From contig NZ_JQKH01000008.1 of the NCBI RefSeq assembly GCF_000745955.1, positions 1 through 59,832 on the forward strand: a stretch of 59,832 nucleotides of DNA, written 5' to 3'. This document shows positions 46,755-57,387 of the stretch, in pieces. Positions within the stretch are counted from its first letter, which is position 1. Each line of letters begins with the position of its first letter. The notes under the pieces were generated by a model, which saw only the letters and a program-made list of their open reading frames with translations, made no database searches and had not been told where the DNA came from. The position numbers and the translations under genes are program-made. The DNA comes from Alysiella crassa DSM 2578. GTDB taxonomy: Bacteria; Pseudomonadota; Gammaproteobacteria; Burkholderiales; Neisseriaceae.

Positions 46755-48134
46755 TTAAACTCGTGGTTTACCGCCACCCGATTTCGGTTTGCCGCGAAAA
46801 CTGTCTTTTTTAAAGCCGCCATCACGTTTTACCCCATCACGGCTGCCTTCACGTTTGCCGCCAAACGATTTTTTCTCGCCATACGGTTTTTTGTCGCCCG
46901 AGCCACTGCGGCTAGACCAACGGTCGCCTTCGCGTTTGCCGCCGAAACCGCCTTTGCCTTTGGGTTTGCGGTCGGCATTTTTGTTGCGTTTGCGCGTGGG
47001 TTCCAAGCCTTCAATCACGGTTTCAGGCAGCTTGCGTTCAATGTAACGCTCAATTTTATGCACCGCCATGTATTCGTTCACTTCGGCAAAGGAAATCGCC
47101 AAGCCCGTGCGTCCCGCGCGTCCTGTGCGCCCAATGCGATGCACATAATCTTCCGCTTGTTTGGGCAAATCGTAATTGATGACGTGGGTGATTGTGGGAA
47201 TGTCAATGCCACGCGCTGCTACATCGGTTGCCACCAAAATTTTGCAACGTCCTTTACGCAAATCCATCAGCGTGCGATTGCGCCAACCTTGCGGCATATC
47301 GCCATGCAAGCAATTTGCGGCAAAGCCTTTTTCGTACAATTCATCTGCCAGCACTTCGGTCATGGCTTTGGTGGACGTGAAAATCACGCATTGGTCAATG
47401 TTCGCATCGCGCAAAATGTGGTCAAGCAGACGGTTTTTGTGATTTTTGTCATCGCAATACAAAAGTTGCTCTTCAATTTTGCCTTGTTTGTCTTCGCGTT
47501 CAATGTCAATGATTTCAGGGTTTTGCGTTAATTTACGCGCCAATTTGCCCACTGCACCGTCCCAAGTGGCGGAAAACAGCAAAGTTTGGCGGTCGGCAGG
47601 TGTGGCGGCAACAATGGTTTCAATATCATCAATGAAACCCATGTCCAACATGCGGTCGGCTTCGTCCAACACCAGCACTTCCAAGCGGTCAAAATCAATG
47701 CGACCACTGCGCATGTGGTCCATCAAGCGACCTGGGGTTGCCACAATCACGTCAATGGGGCGACTCAAAGCCTTGATTTGCTGACCAAAAGATGAACCAC
47801 CCACCAAAGTTACGGTGCGTACCCATTTCATGTTTTGCGCGTAAATTTGTGCGTTTTTTTCCACTTGGGCGGCGAGTTCGCGTGTGGGGGTCAGCACCAA
47901 AACGCGAGGACCTTTGCCTGATTTTTCGCTGCGTTTGGTGATTTTTTGCAAACTGGGCAACAAGAATGCGGCGGTTTTGCCTGAACCTGTTTGGGCGGAA
48001 GCCATGATGTCGCGCCCTTGCAAAGCGGCTGGAATGGCTTGCATTTGAATGGGCGTGGGGCTGTCGTAGCCTGCTGATTTCAAAGCGGAAACAAGATTTT
48101 TGTCTAAATTTAAATCGGAAAATTGAATGGTCAT
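46755..48134 (-). CDS. rhlE: DEAD-box RNA helicase RhlE
   Basis: An ATP-dependent RNA helicase of the RhlE group involved in ribosome assembly and RNA turnover. All motifs are present in the 459 residues: Q motif GYDSPTPIQMQAIP, SAQTGSGKTAAFLLP, PTRELAAQ, LDEADRMLDMGF, FSATW, VATDVAARGIDIP and HRIGRTGRAGRTG. A long Gly/Arg/Lys-rich tail (KGGFGGKREGDRWSSRSG and similar repeats) should aid RNA binding. Start 48134 (MTIQFSDL). It has an unusually long structured leader (48135-48386). Confidence 0.94.
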   Translation of the reverse strand: MTIQFSDLNLDKNLVSALKSAGYDSPTPIQMQAIPAALQGRDIMASAQTGSGKTAAFLLPSLQKITKRSEKSGKGPRVLVLTPTRELAAQVEKNAQIYAQNMKWVRTVTLVGGSSFGQQIKALSRPIDVIVATPGRLMDHMRSGRIDFDRLEVLVLDEADRMLDMGFIDDIETIVAATPADRQTLLFSATWDGAVGKLARKLTQNPEIIDIEREDKQGKIEEQLLYCDDKNHKNRLLDHILRDANIDQCVIFTSTKAMTEVLADELYEKGFAANCLHGDMPQGWRNRTLMDLRKGRCKILVATDVAARGIDIPTITHVINYDLPKQAEDYVHRIGRTGRAGRTGLAISFAEVNEYMAVHKIERYIERKLPETVIEGLEPTRKRNKNADRKPKGKGGFGGKREGDRWSSRSGSGDKKPYGEKKSFGGKREGSRDGVKRDGGFKKDSFRGKPKSGGGKPRV

Positions 48135-48386
48135 GTTTTTTCTTTTTGAAAACAACAACATTCCGCCTGATACAATATATCAGGCAGCCTTTAGAAGCAT
48201 GAGGCGCAGGGAAAATATGAGATGAAATCGTTTCAGGCAGTCTGAAAATAAAATAACATCAAAAATTTAACAGAAAAGTTGTCGCCAGTTTCACGATACT
48301 GGTGGGTTACATCGGCGACAACCTGCAAAAAAGAAAATGCCCCATCTGGGCAGAAATAGGCTGAAGGCGATGGCTTCGGATAAAGA
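48135..48386 (-). ncRNA. Candidate structured 5 prime leader of rhlE
   Basis: About 250 bases separate the promoter from the start codon. On the minus strand they hold a perfect 9-bp stem GTTGTCGCC/GGCGACAAC (48322-48314 and 48286-48278) enclosing a smaller CCAGT/ACTGG stem, and a TGCCC/GGGCA hairpin (48339-48353). Two uptake sequences lie nearer the gene. This could be a cis-regulatory RNA; no family was recognised. Confidence 0.45.
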
Positions 48387-48392
48387 GCGTGG

Positions 48393-48421
48393 ATTATCGT
48401 TTATTTTTTGATTTTTGTCAA
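48393..48421 (-). promoter_or_regulatory. rhlE promoter
   Basis: Minus-strand TTGACA (48421-48416) and GATAAT (48398-48393) separated by 17 bases, a near-consensus sigma-70 promoter. Confidence 0.7.
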
Positions 48422-48453
48422 GAAATTTATGATAAAAACCGAAAAAGTGTGTT

Positions 48454-48501
48454 TTTTCAGGCTGCCTTATTTTTGCGAAAAAGCCAAAGGCAGCCTGAAA
48501 A
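48454..48501. terminator. Paired uptake-sequence terminator after mgtE
   Basis: TTTTCAGGCTGCCTT and AAGGCAGCCTGAAAA form a 15-bp stem with an 18-base loop directly after the mgtE stop. Confidence 0.65.
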
Positions 48502-48508
48502 CCCGTTT

Positions 48509-49936
48509 TTATAATAAAAATACTGTCGCCAAACCCAAAAAGATTAAAAATCCCCCCGAATCGGTTACCGCCGTAATCAGCACCGAACTGCCCAACGCAG
48601 GGTCTTTACCAAATTTCTCCATCAGTACGGGAATCAACACGCCCAATACCGCCGCCAGCAATAAATTCAACGTCATCGCCGCCACCATCACCATACCAAT
48701 CCCCAAATTGCCATACAATAAATACGATACCAGCCCCATCACGCTACCCCACACCAGCCCATTCACCAAAGCCACGCCAATTTCTTTTTTCATCAACACC
48801 ACCGTTTGCGCTTGCGAAATGCTGCTGCTGGACAGGGCGCGAACAATCATGGTGATGGTTTGATTGCCCGAATTGCCGCCTATCCCTGCCACAATCGGCA
48901 TCAACGCCGCCAATGCGACAATTTGTGCAATAGAGTCTTCAAACGCACCAATCACGCGACTGGCAATAAACGCCGTAACCAAATTCACCGCCAACCACAC
49001 CCAGCGATTTTTCACGGAACGCATAACGGGCGCAAACAAATCTTCGTCTTCACGCAAACCCGCCATATTCAACATATCGGTTTCGCCTTCTTCACGAATC
49101 ACGTCCATCATCGCGTCCACCGTCAAGCGGGCGATGAGTTTTTTGTCGGCATCCACCACAGGCGCGGTAACCAAATCATAGCGTTCAAAGGCGGCGGCGG
49201 CTTCTTCCACATCGTCTTCGGCGCGAAACACGACAATATCGCTCACCATCACGTCTGCCACCAAATCTTCGGGGTCAGCCACCAATAATTTGCGAATGGG
49301 CAACACGCCTTGCAAAATATCTTCCTGATTCACCACAAAAATTTTATCGGTGTGTTCGGGCAATTTGTCAAAACGGCGCAAATAGCGCAGCACCACTTCA
49401 CACGTTACATCGGCGCGAATGCTGACCACTTCAAAATTCATCATTGCGCCAACTTGATGGTCGGCATAAGACATGGCAGCCTGAACTTGGGCGCGTTCCG
49501 TTTCGTCCCATTCTTTCATCGCTTCCACAACGACTTTTTCGGGCAGGGAATCGGCGAGCTCGGCGAGTTCGTCTGCGTCCATTTCTTCAACGGCGGCGAT
49601 TAACTCGTCTTCGTCCATGTGTTCAATCAAATGCTCGCGCACTGAATCGGACACTTCCAACAAAACTTCGCCATCTTCTTCGGGATTGCTTAATTGCCAA
49701 ACAAGGGCGCGTTCTTTGGGCGGTAAATTTTCCAACACGTCTGCCATATCGGCAGGGTGCATTTCTTCCAGTAAACCCACCAACATTTGCAATTGCAAAT
49801 TGATGTTGATTTCGGGTAACTGATGGGTGTGGGGGTCAATGTCTTTGCTAAAAGGCAGAAGTTCACTGGCAAGCTGGTGAATGCGCTCAATATCGTGATT
49901 GCGCTCGTTGTCTTCGTTGATGATTTGCGTATCCAT
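48509..49936 (-). CDS. mgtE: MgtE-type magnesium transporter
   Basis: A homodimeric magnesium channel of the inner membrane. The 475 residues comprise an N domain (LLEEMHPADMADVLENLPPKERALVWQL), two CBS domains (VNQEDILQGVLPIRKLLVADPED and FERYDLVTAPVVDADKKLIARLTVDAMMDVI) and five membrane helices (PIVAGIGGNSGNQTITMIVRAL, GSVMGLVSYLLYGNLGIGMVM and others). Cytosolic acidic residues sense Mg. Start 49936 follows GGAG. Confidence 0.94.
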   Translation of the reverse strand: MDTQIINEDNERNHDIERIHQLASELLPFSKDIDPHTHQLPEININLQLQMLVGLLEEMHPADMADVLENLPPKERALVWQLSNPEEDGEVLLEVSDSVREHLIEHMDEDELIAAVEEMDADELAELADSLPEKVVVEAMKEWDETERAQVQAAMSYADHQVGAMMNFEVVSIRADVTCEVVLRYLRRFDKLPEHTDKIFVVNQEDILQGVLPIRKLLVADPEDLVADVMVSDIVVFRAEDDVEEAAAAFERYDLVTAPVVDADKKLIARLTVDAMMDVIREEGETDMLNMAGLREDEDLFAPVMRSVKNRWVWLAVNLVTAFIASRVIGAFEDSIAQIVALAALMPIVAGIGGNSGNQTITMIVRALSSSSISQAQTVVLMKKEIGVALVNGLVWGSVMGLVSYLLYGNLGIGMVMVAAMTLNLLLAAVLGVLIPVLMEKFGKDPALGSSVLITAVTDSGGFLIFLGLATVFLL

Positions 49937-50226
49937 AGTTATGCTCCAACTGCCCAAAATGGCAGAAGTGCATTTCAGGCAGCCTTATTTTGATTGAGAA
50001 AATAATAAAAACAATATACTGGGAAGGTCGTCCATGATATTGGGAAAAGTGGTTTGAAAAATTCGGCGTGTATTGTACACGGATTTACGGCTTTCAGGCA
50101 GCCTTACGGTATACAACCAAAATTGTATGATTATTTCATTTATCAAAAACACAAAACGCGCTATTCTCACCCATTTGATTTTCTGTGGAAATGTCGGCTT
50201 TGAGAGCCAATCTACACCTGCTTTTT

Positions 50227-50299
50227 CAAAAGTCAGCCAAATGAAAAAATCCCAACCGTTTCATTCACAAAAAATAAAATAGTTCAGGCAGCCTGAAAT
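50227..50299. repeat. Partial copy of the AAAGTAAGCCAAA element
   Basis: About 70 bases closely match 34231-34302 (AAAAGTcAGCCAAATGAAAA ... AAAATAGTTCAGGCAGCCTG), including the uptake sequence at the end. It lies in the 420-base gap between mgtE and rdgC, upstream of rdgC. Confidence 0.65.
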
Positions 50300-50319
50300 C
50301 AAATGCCCCATAAAAATGC

Positions 50320-50325
50320 TATAAT
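50320..50325 (+). promoter_or_regulatory. rdgC extended -10 promoter
   Basis: TGCTATAAT is an extended -10 box, 31 bases before the rdgC start; the -35 region is an uptake sequence. Confidence 0.5.
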
Positions 50326-50356
50326 CGCCCCCTTTTTCAACAGCAGGAAACACATC

Positions 50357-51259
50357 ATGTGGTTCAAACAAATCAGTTTTTATCCCATCAATATCAATCA
50401 ATTACCCGAAGCCGACACCCTAGCCGACAAATTAAACAGCAGCGAATTTGCGCCCATCACGGGTTTGGATTGGTTTAGCGAAGGTTTTGCTGCGCCGCAT
50501 GGTTTTTCGCCCGAATTGCTATTTCCAGCCGATTTCACATGGCTGGTTTCGCTCAAACGCTCGGACAAGGTCTTGCCCGCCAGCGTGATTCGTGAATTTT
50601 TAGATGAAAAAGTTGCCGAAATTCAAGAAAATGAAAACCGTAAAATTGGCAAAAAAGAAAAAAATGAATTAAAAGAACAAATTACCGATGATTTATTGCC
50701 ACGCGCATTCACACGCAGCAGCCGATTATATGCTTTGTGCGACACGCGACATGGTTTTTTGTTTGTCAATCATGCTTCTGCGAATAAAGCGGAAAATATG
50801 GTGGTGAAATTGCGCGAAGCACTCGGCGGCTTGGAAGCCAAATTGCCCCACACCAAGCAATCGCCCAGCGCATTGATGACCGAATGGCTGGCGGCGGGCG
50901 CGGCGGCGGGTGGATTTGAATTGGACAGCGATTGCGAATTGCGCGGCTCGGGCGATGTGGTGTCGGTGGTGAAAGTCGCCAAACAGGATTTGACCGCCGA
51001 TGAAGTTACCCAGCATTTGAAAACGGGCAAAACCGTGAGCCAAATGGGTTTGGTGTGGCGCGAGCAAATCGCGTTTATTTTGACCGCAGATTTTACATTT
51101 AAGCGCATTCAATATTTGGACGTATTACAAGAACAAGCGGAACAGCACGGCGATGACGCACCCAGCATGGCTTTTGCAGAACAAATTTTGATGGCGGAAA
51201 GTTTGTCGCAAATGATTTTGGAATTGGTGGAGCATTTGGGTGGTTGGCAGGAAGATTAA
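50357..51259 (+). CDS. rdgC: Recombination-associated protein RdgC
   Basis: A ring-shaped DNA-binding protein that restrains RecA and, in Neisseria, affects pilin variation. The 300 residues begin MWFKQISFYPININ and hold GLDWFSEGFAAPHGF, LLPRAFTRSSRLYALCDTRHGFLFVNHASANKAENMVVKLREALGGL and WREQIAFILTADFTFKRIQYLD. Start 50357 is preferred because CAGGAAACACATC precedes it. Monocistronic. Confidence 0.95.
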   Translation: MWFKQISFYPININQLPEADTLADKLNSSEFAPITGLDWFSEGFAAPHGFSPELLFPADFTWLVSLKRSDKVLPASVIREFLDEKVAEIQENENRKIGKKEKNELKEQITDDLLPRAFTRSSRLYALCDTRHGFLFVNHASANKAENMVVKLREALGGLEAKLPHTKQSPSALMTEWLAAGAAAGGFELDSDCELRGSGDVVSVVKVAKQDLTADEVTQHLKTGKTVSQMGLVWREQIAFILTADFTFKRIQYLDVLQEQAEQHGDDAPSMAFAEQILMAESLSQMILELVEHLGGWQED

Positions 51260-51277
51260 ATTTTCAGGCTGCCTTCA

Positions 51278-51365
51278 TGTAGGGTACATACTACGCACCA
51301 AATCATTCAAGTAATTGAAATTTTGGTGCGTAATACGCACCCTACATGAGTTTTGTCGTGTACCC
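51278..51365. repeat. TAGGG...CGCACCCTA element, left end shortened
   Basis: TAGGGTACATACTACGCACC and GGTGCGTAATACGCACCCTA enclose AAATCATTCAAGTAATTGAA, followed by GTCGTGTACCC and an uptake sequence. It lies between the convergent rdgC and DUF2314 genes. Confidence 0.7.
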
Positions 51366-51387
51366 AAAAGGCAGCCTGAAAATCCAT

Positions 51388-52164
51388 TTAATGCAAATCC
51401 GCCACTTCGCCCAAAGCCACCAGCACATTTTGCCATTGCAAATGGCGAGCAAAGTTGGCTGCGGTATAGCCTTCATCGGTTTGCGCTTTGGGGTCTGCAC
51501 CGTGTTCCAGCAATAATGCAACCAAAGGTGCATTGCCCGCAATCGCTTCCGTGTGCAACAAAGTGTAGCCGCGTTGATTGGATTCGGTAGGCAAATCAGC
51601 GTTTTGCTGCAAATGCTCGCGCCATTTTTCTACCATATTCACACACATGGGGTGTTCTTGCACATTTTCGGGGTGGGCTTCTTGCTCGTAAACCAGCAAA
51701 GTTTTGCCTGCTTCGCCAAAATTCAAACCCCATGCTTCATCGTGTTCCGCACGTTCCGCTTCGTCCATTTGCAAGCGGGCAGCCTGAACGGTAAAACCGC
51801 CATACACCACATCTTGACACAAAAACATCCAATCGCTAATTGCATCCACAGGCAGCCCTTCAATGCGTTCACCTACGCTGACAATCGTCAATTCATGCGG
51901 TTCATTCACCAAAGTACCACTGACGTGTATGCCGTCAAAATCAATTTCATTCAACCACATATGCTCGGTACGGATTTCGCCATCAAGTTCCTGCATAAAG
52001 GGGGCTTTGACCATCGCAAAATCCAAAGCAGGAATAATGCGGCGGTATTCCCAATACAGTTCACGCCAAAAATATTTGAACGTGGCGCGGGCATACGCAT
52101 AAGCCTGTTCCAAATCATCATCTGGATTCAACCAAATAATACCCTCTTGTTGATTAAACATCAT
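51388..52164 (-). CDS. DUF2314 protein with ankyrin repeats
   Basis: A 258-residue cytosolic protein. The N-terminal two thirds match DUF2314/YegJ-like domains: EHMWLNEIDFDGIHVSGTLVNEPHELTIVSVGERIEGLPVDAISDWMFL. The C-terminal part has two ankyrin-type units (GYTLLHTEAIAGNAPLVALLLEHGADPKAQTDEGYTAANFA). This suggests a protein-binding role; nothing more is known. It begins 57 bases from the purM stop, reading the same direction. Confidence 0.8.
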   Translation of the reverse strand: MMFNQQEGIIWLNPDDDLEQAYAYARATFKYFWRELYWEYRRIIPALDFAMVKAPFMQELDGEIRTEHMWLNEIDFDGIHVSGTLVNEPHELTIVSVGERIEGLPVDAISDWMFLCQDVVYGGFTVQAARLQMDEAERAEHDEAWGLNFGEAGKTLLVYEQEAHPENVQEHPMCVNMVEKWREHLQQNADLPTESNQRGYTLLHTEAIAGNAPLVALLLEHGADPKAQTDEGYTAANFARHLQWQNVLVALGEVADLH

Positions 52165-52180
52165 TTCACCTCAAAATAGG

Positions 52181-52217
52181 TTTCAGGCTGCCTTTGAATC
52201 AAAAAGGCAGCCTGAAA
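52181..52217. terminator. Paired uptake-sequence terminator after purM
   Basis: TTTCAGGCTGCCTTT (52181-52195) and AAAGGCAGCCTGAAA (52203-52217) form a perfect 15-bp stem with a 7-base loop, between purM and the DUF2314 gene. Confidence 0.75.
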
Positions 52218-52221
52218 AGAT

Positions 52222-53259
52222 TTACGCGATTTGCGTTTGATGTTCATCGCCCACGCGCTCGCGGATTTTGCCCAAACGGTAAACCGTTTCGCCTTGTTCC
52301 GCCAAGAATTTTTCGGCTTTGTCCGCGTTTTCGGGCGACACAATCACGACCATGCCCACACCACAGTTGAACGTGCGGTACATTTCCGCCATTTCCACAT
52401 TGCCGCCTTGTTGCAACCATTGGAATAATTTGGGCAATTCCCATGCTTTTGCGTCAATTTGCGCCACGCAATTTTCAGGCAACACGCGCGGTACATTTTC
52501 GGTAATACCACCGCCTGTGATGTGCGCCATACCTTTGATTTCAAATTCTTTTAAGGCTGCCAAAATCGGTTTCACATACAAACGGGTTGGCGCAATAATC
52601 GCTTGACGCAAAGTTTTGTCGCCATCAAAAGGCGCGTCCAAATCGGGATTGTCGCGCGCCAAAATTTTGCGAACCAGCGAATAGCCGTTGGAATGCGCCC
52701 CATTGCTCGCCAAGCCCAACACCACATCGCCTGCTTTGATGTTGCGCCCGTTGATGATTTGCGATTTTTCCACCACGCCCACCGCAAAACCTGCCAAATC
52801 GTATTCACCGTCTGGGTACATGCTGGGCATTTCTGCCGTTTCGCCACCGATTAGGGCGCAGCCTGATTCTTCGCAGCCTTGCGCGATGCCTTTAATCACA
52901 TCGGTGGCACGCGCCACGTCCAATTTGCCACATGCAAAATAATCCAAGAAAAACAAAGGCTCTGCACCTTGAACCAGAATGTCGTTCACGCTCATTGCCA
53001 CCAAATCAATGCCGACTGTGTCGTGTTTGTCCCATTCAAACGCCAATTTCAGTTTGGTGCCAACGCCATCTGTGCCGCTTACCAATACAGGGTTTTGGTA
53101 TTTTTTGCTGATTTCCACCAATGCGCCAAAGCCGCCCAAATCGCCCAGCACTTCGGGGCGCATGGTGCGTTTGGCAAAGGGTTTGATGTTTTCAACGAGT
53201 TGGTCGCCAGCGTCAATGTCCACGCCTGCATCGCGGTAGCTTAAAGATTCTTGGGTCAT
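52222..53259 (-). CDS. purM: Phosphoribosylformylglycinamidine cyclo-ligase
   Basis: Closes FGAM to AIR in purine synthesis. The 345 residues show [79 protein letters not shown] and [16 protein letters not shown]. Start 53259 (MTQESLSY). No purN partner is next to it here. Confidence 0.96.
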   Translation of the reverse strand: MTQESLSYRDAGVDIDAGDQLVENIKPFAKRTMRPEVLGDLGGFGALVEISKKYQNPVLVSGTDGVGTKLKLAFEWDKHDTVGIDLVAMSVNDILVQGAEPLFFLDYFACGKLDVARATDVIKGIAQGCEESGCALIGGETAEMPSMYPDGEYDLAGFAVGVVEKSQIINGRNIKAGDVVLGLASNGAHSNGYSLVRKILARDNPDLDAPFDGDKTLRQAIIAPTRLYVKPILAALKEFEIKGMAHITGGGITENVPRVLPENCVAQIDAKAWELPKLFQWLQQGGNVEMAEMYRTFNCGVGMVVIVSPENADKAEKFLAEQGETVYRLGKIRERVGDEHQTQIA

Positions 53260-53406
53260 GGTGTTTTCCAATCATGTGATAAAAAATGGGTTTCAGGCAG
53301 CCTGAAAAACGCCATTTTACTGGATTTAACCCAAAAAAAACAGCTTGGCATATCAAGCATATTTTCGGTTAAAATGGGCAAATTTGACAAAATAGGACAA
53401 TCCAAA

Positions 53407-53862
53407 ATGTTGATTTTTTTAGACTTTGACGGCGTATTGCATTCTGCCGTATCGCGTCCCAATGCGCGTTTATTTAGCCAAATACCGCTTTTGGAAACCT
53501 TTTTCAGGCAGCCTGAATGGGAAAATGTGCAATTTGTGGTTTCATCAACATGGCGTTTGGGGCGCGATTTGGACGATTTGCGTCGCCCATTTTCTCCCAA
53601 TTTTCATGCGCGAATCATTGGCACAACGCCCGATTTACCCCGTTCAGGCAGCCTGAACGGTCATCGTGAACGCGAAATTTTGCAATGGTTGCGCGATTTT
53701 GGGCGCGAACAAGACGCGTGGGCGGCATTGGACGATTTGCCCAGCTATTTTGATAAACACATGGCGCGTTTATTTTTGTGTGCCAGTTCAACAGGTTTGG
53801 TGGAACATGATTTGCCGCGTTTGGCGGCGCATTTGCGGGAAAATGGGTTTCAGGCAGCCTGA
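53407..53862 (+). CDS. HAD-like phosphatase domain protein
   Basis: A 151-residue HAD-superfamily protein of the small type sometimes called the HAD domain of RNA-repair proteins. The catalytic motif LIFLDFDGVLH gives the two aspartates (Asp6 and Asp8), with STWR as the motif 2 region and AALDDLP as the acidic C-terminal motif. Start 53407 is at the motif. Three uptake sequences lie in frame, encoding FRQPEW, SGSLNG and the very end, FQAA plus stop. The substrate is unknown. Confidence 0.75.
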   Translation: MLIFLDFDGVLHSAVSRPNARLFSQIPLLETFFRQPEWENVQFVVSSTWRLGRDLDDLRRPFSPNFHARIIGTTPDLPRSGSLNGHREREILQWLRDFGREQDAWAALDDLPSYFDKHMARLFLCASSTGLVEHDLPRLAAHLRENGFQAA

Positions 53863-53995
53863 AAGTACACAACAATTTTCCCAATCGCCAAAATGTAGTA
53901 GGGTGCGCCGTGCGCACCAAATGGCTGAATAATATAAATATTGCGGCGGGATTGGTGCGCACGGCGCACCCTACTGTTATTTTTGTCGTGTACGG
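53863..53995. repeat. 133-bp element with GTACAC-type ends
   Basis: The ends AAGTACACAAC and GTCGTGTACGG are imperfect inverted repeats. Inside lie TAGGGTGCGCCGTGCGCACC and GGTGCGCACGGCGCACCCTA. It abuts uptake sequences on both sides, the left one being the end of the HAD gene. It closely parallels 23040-23171 in size and layout. Confidence 0.8.
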
Positions 53996-54024
53996 AAAGG
54001 CAGCCTGAAAACTAAATTTCTTAA

Positions 54025-55407
<1,383 letters not shown>

Positions 55408-55434
55408 TGAGTTAAGCATTATTTGATGGAAAAT

Positions 55435-55474
55435 AGGCTGCCTGAAAACCATTATATTGGTTTTCAGGCAGCCT
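55435..55474. terminator. Paired uptake-sequence terminator after eno
   Basis: AGGCTGCCTGAAAACC (55435-55450) and GGTTTTCAGGCAGCCT (55459-55474) form a perfect 16-bp stem with an 8-base loop. Confidence 0.75.
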
Positions 55475-55512
55475 GTAACTCTTACTAAAGACACAAAATA
55501 AAGTAGGTTATC

Positions 55513-55782
55513 ATGAAGTACATTACCATTGGTTTAACGGTGATATTTTTGGGGCTACAATACCAAATTTGGTTTCACAAAGGTGGTTTACGCACCGAAT
55601 ATGAAGTGATGAAACAAAAAGCCGCCGCCGCCGAAGAACAAAATCGCAAATTAGCCCAACGCAATGAACAATTAAAAGCCGAAGTAAAAGATTTAAAAAA
55701 TGGCTATGAAGCCGTAACCGAAATGGCGCGCACGCAATTGCATTATATTCAAGCGGGCGAAACATTTTATAAAGTTCAATAA
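55513..55782 (+). CDS. ftsB: Cell division protein FtsB
   Basis: An 89-residue bitopic division protein that joins FtsQ and FtsL. It has a short cytoplasmic start, one membrane helix (YITIGLTVIFLGLQYQIWF), the Gly motif HKGGLRTEY, a coiled coil (AAAEEQNRKLAQRNEQLKAEVKDLKNGYEAVTEMAR) and the family ending YIQAGETFYKV. Next to eno, as in many beta-proteobacteria. Confidence 0.92.
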   Translation: MKYITIGLTVIFLGLQYQIWFHKGGLRTEYEVMKQKAAAAEEQNRKLAQRNEQLKAEVKDLKNGYEAVTEMARTQLHYIQAGETFYKVQ

Positions 55783-55811
55783 TTTCAGGCAGCCTGAAAA
55801 AGGAAAAGCAC

Positions 55812-56942
55812 ATGAAAATCAGCACTCAATTTGACGCTGGCTCGGTGGTGGTACACGATTTGTCCAATCCCGACCACATTCGTTTGGCGTTACGCCCTGA
55901 TAATGCTTCAGAATTTGCCCAATGGTTTTATTTTCGTTTGCAAGGCGCGGCGTACACGCGTTGCACCATGCACTTTGAAAATGCGGCGCAATCGGCGTAT
56001 CCCAATGGCTGGGAAGATTATCAGGCGGTGGCTTCTTACGACCGTCAAAACTGGTTTCGTGTGCCATCGCGTTATGAAAATGGCGAATTAATTATTGAAC
56101 ACACGCCGCTCGCCAACAGCATTTATTACGCTTATTTTGAACCCTATTCGCATGAACAACATTTGAATTTGCTCGGTGAAGCGCAAGGCAGCGGCTTGTG
56201 CCAAATTGATGACTTGGGCAGCACCGTGCAAGGGCGCGATTTGAATTTGCTCACCATCGGCAGCCAAGCCGAAAGCGATTGGAAAATTTGGATTATCGCC
56301 CGCCAGCACCCTGGGGAAACAATGGCGGAATGGTTTATTGAAGGCTTGCTCGCGCGACTGCTTGACCCGCAAGACCCCACCGCTCGCGCTTTACTGGATT
56401 GCGCCACATTCTATGTTGTGCCGAATATGAATCCCGATGGCAGCGTGTTGGGCAATTTGCGCACCAACGCAGCGGGCGCAAATTTAAACCGCGAATGGGT
56501 CAATCCCACATTAGAGCGCAGCCCCGAAGTGTATTATGTACGCGAAAAAATGCACGAAACAGGCGTGGATTTATTTTTGGATATTCATGGCGATGAAGGG
56601 TTGCCCTACGTTTTTGTCGCAGGCACGGAAGGCGTACCGAATTACAATGAACGCATTGCTATGCTGGAAGACGTGTTTAAAGACGCGTTTCAGGCTGCCT
56701 CCCCTGATTTTCAAGACGAATATGGCTACCCCAAAGACGCGGCAGGTCAAGCAAATTTGACTTTGGCGACCAATTATGTGGGCAATGAATTTAACTGTTT
56801 GGCGTTTACTTTGGAAATGCCGTTTAAAGACAATGCGGCATTGCCCGATGACGATTTTGGCTGGAACGGTCAGCGTTCCCTGCGTTTGGGCGAAAGCATT
56901 TTGAGCGCGATTTGGGCGACTTGTCCGTATTTGCGTGATTAA
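55812..56942 (+). CDS. M14-type cytosolic carboxypeptidase
   Basis: A 376-residue zinc carboxypeptidase of the M14 cytosolic (CCP/AGBL-like) group. An N-terminal beta domain (WFYFRLQGAAYTRCTMHFENA) precedes the catalytic part with RQHPGETMAEWF (zinc ligands His166 and Glu169), NMNPDGSVLGNLRTNAAGANLNREW, DIHGDEGLP (third zinc ligand) and FTLEMPFKD with the catalytic Glu. There is no signal peptide. The natural substrate in bacteria is unknown. Confidence 0.88.
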   Translation: MKISTQFDAGSVVVHDLSNPDHIRLALRPDNASEFAQWFYFRLQGAAYTRCTMHFENAAQSAYPNGWEDYQAVASYDRQNWFRVPSRYENGELIIEHTPLANSIYYAYFEPYSHEQHLNLLGEAQGSGLCQIDDLGSTVQGRDLNLLTIGSQAESDWKIWIIARQHPGETMAEWFIEGLLARLLDPQDPTARALLDCATFYVVPNMNPDGSVLGNLRTNAAGANLNREWVNPTLERSPEVYYVREKMHETGVDLFLDIHGDEGLPYVFVAGTEGVPNYNERIAMLEDVFKDAFQAASPDFQDEYGYPKDAAGQANLTLATNYVGNEFNCLAFTLEMPFKDNAALPDDDFGWNGQRSLRLGESILSAIWATCPYLRD

Positions 56943-56947
56943 AAAAC

Positions 56948-56993
56948 AAAATGGCAAAATTTCAATTCAATTATTGATGAAATTTTGCCATTT
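56948..56993. terminator. Terminator after the carboxypeptidase gene
   Basis: AAATGGCAAAATTTCA and TGAAATTTTGCCATTT form a 16-bp stem followed by T residues. Confidence 0.85.
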
Positions 56994-57014
56994 TTTATAT
57001 TAATATTTATCGCA

Positions 57015-57353
57015 TTAGCGACTCATCACAATGCCTTCACCGCGATACGGTTCAAAATGCTCGCGTTTATCCAACAGCATTGCCAATGGGTGTTTTTGAT
57101 ACGATTCAATGGCTTGCAATAATTCCGCGCGGGTTTTCAACACCAGCCGTTTTTCTTTTTCAATAAAGCCCATCTCATTGTCCACCTGCATTAAAGTCAA
57201 AACAAATCTTTCCAAATCAATACTATAAATTGCATCAAAAATAAATTCTGCATCAGGCGAAGAGCCATGAATCAAATTATTTTGCAAATAAGCATTCATG
57301 TTTTTCAAATTAGGCTCTTGATTCGGAAGTGCGGATTGGATAGTCCAAGTCAT
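57015..57353 (-). CDS. Hypothetical protein
   Basis: A 112-residue soluble protein I do not recognise. It is rich in acidic and aromatic residues in the middle (SSPDAEFIFDAIYSIDLERFVLTLMQVDNEMGFIEKEKRLVL) and ends with KREHFEPYRGEGIVMSR. No signal peptide, membrane helix or cysteine is present. Coding is supported by its length, the TTTCCTTT-type upstream region and a fit between the flanking terminator and the methyltransferase gene, with which it runs in the same direction. Confidence 0.6.
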   Translation of the reverse strand: MTWTIQSALPNQEPNLKNMNAYLQNNLIHGSSPDAEFIFDAIYSIDLERFVLTLMQVDNEMGFIEKEKRLVLKTRAELLQAIESYQKHPLAMLLDKREHFEPYRGEGIVMSR

Positions 57354-57387
57354 GATGATGTTTCCTTTATATTTATTTATTCAATTT

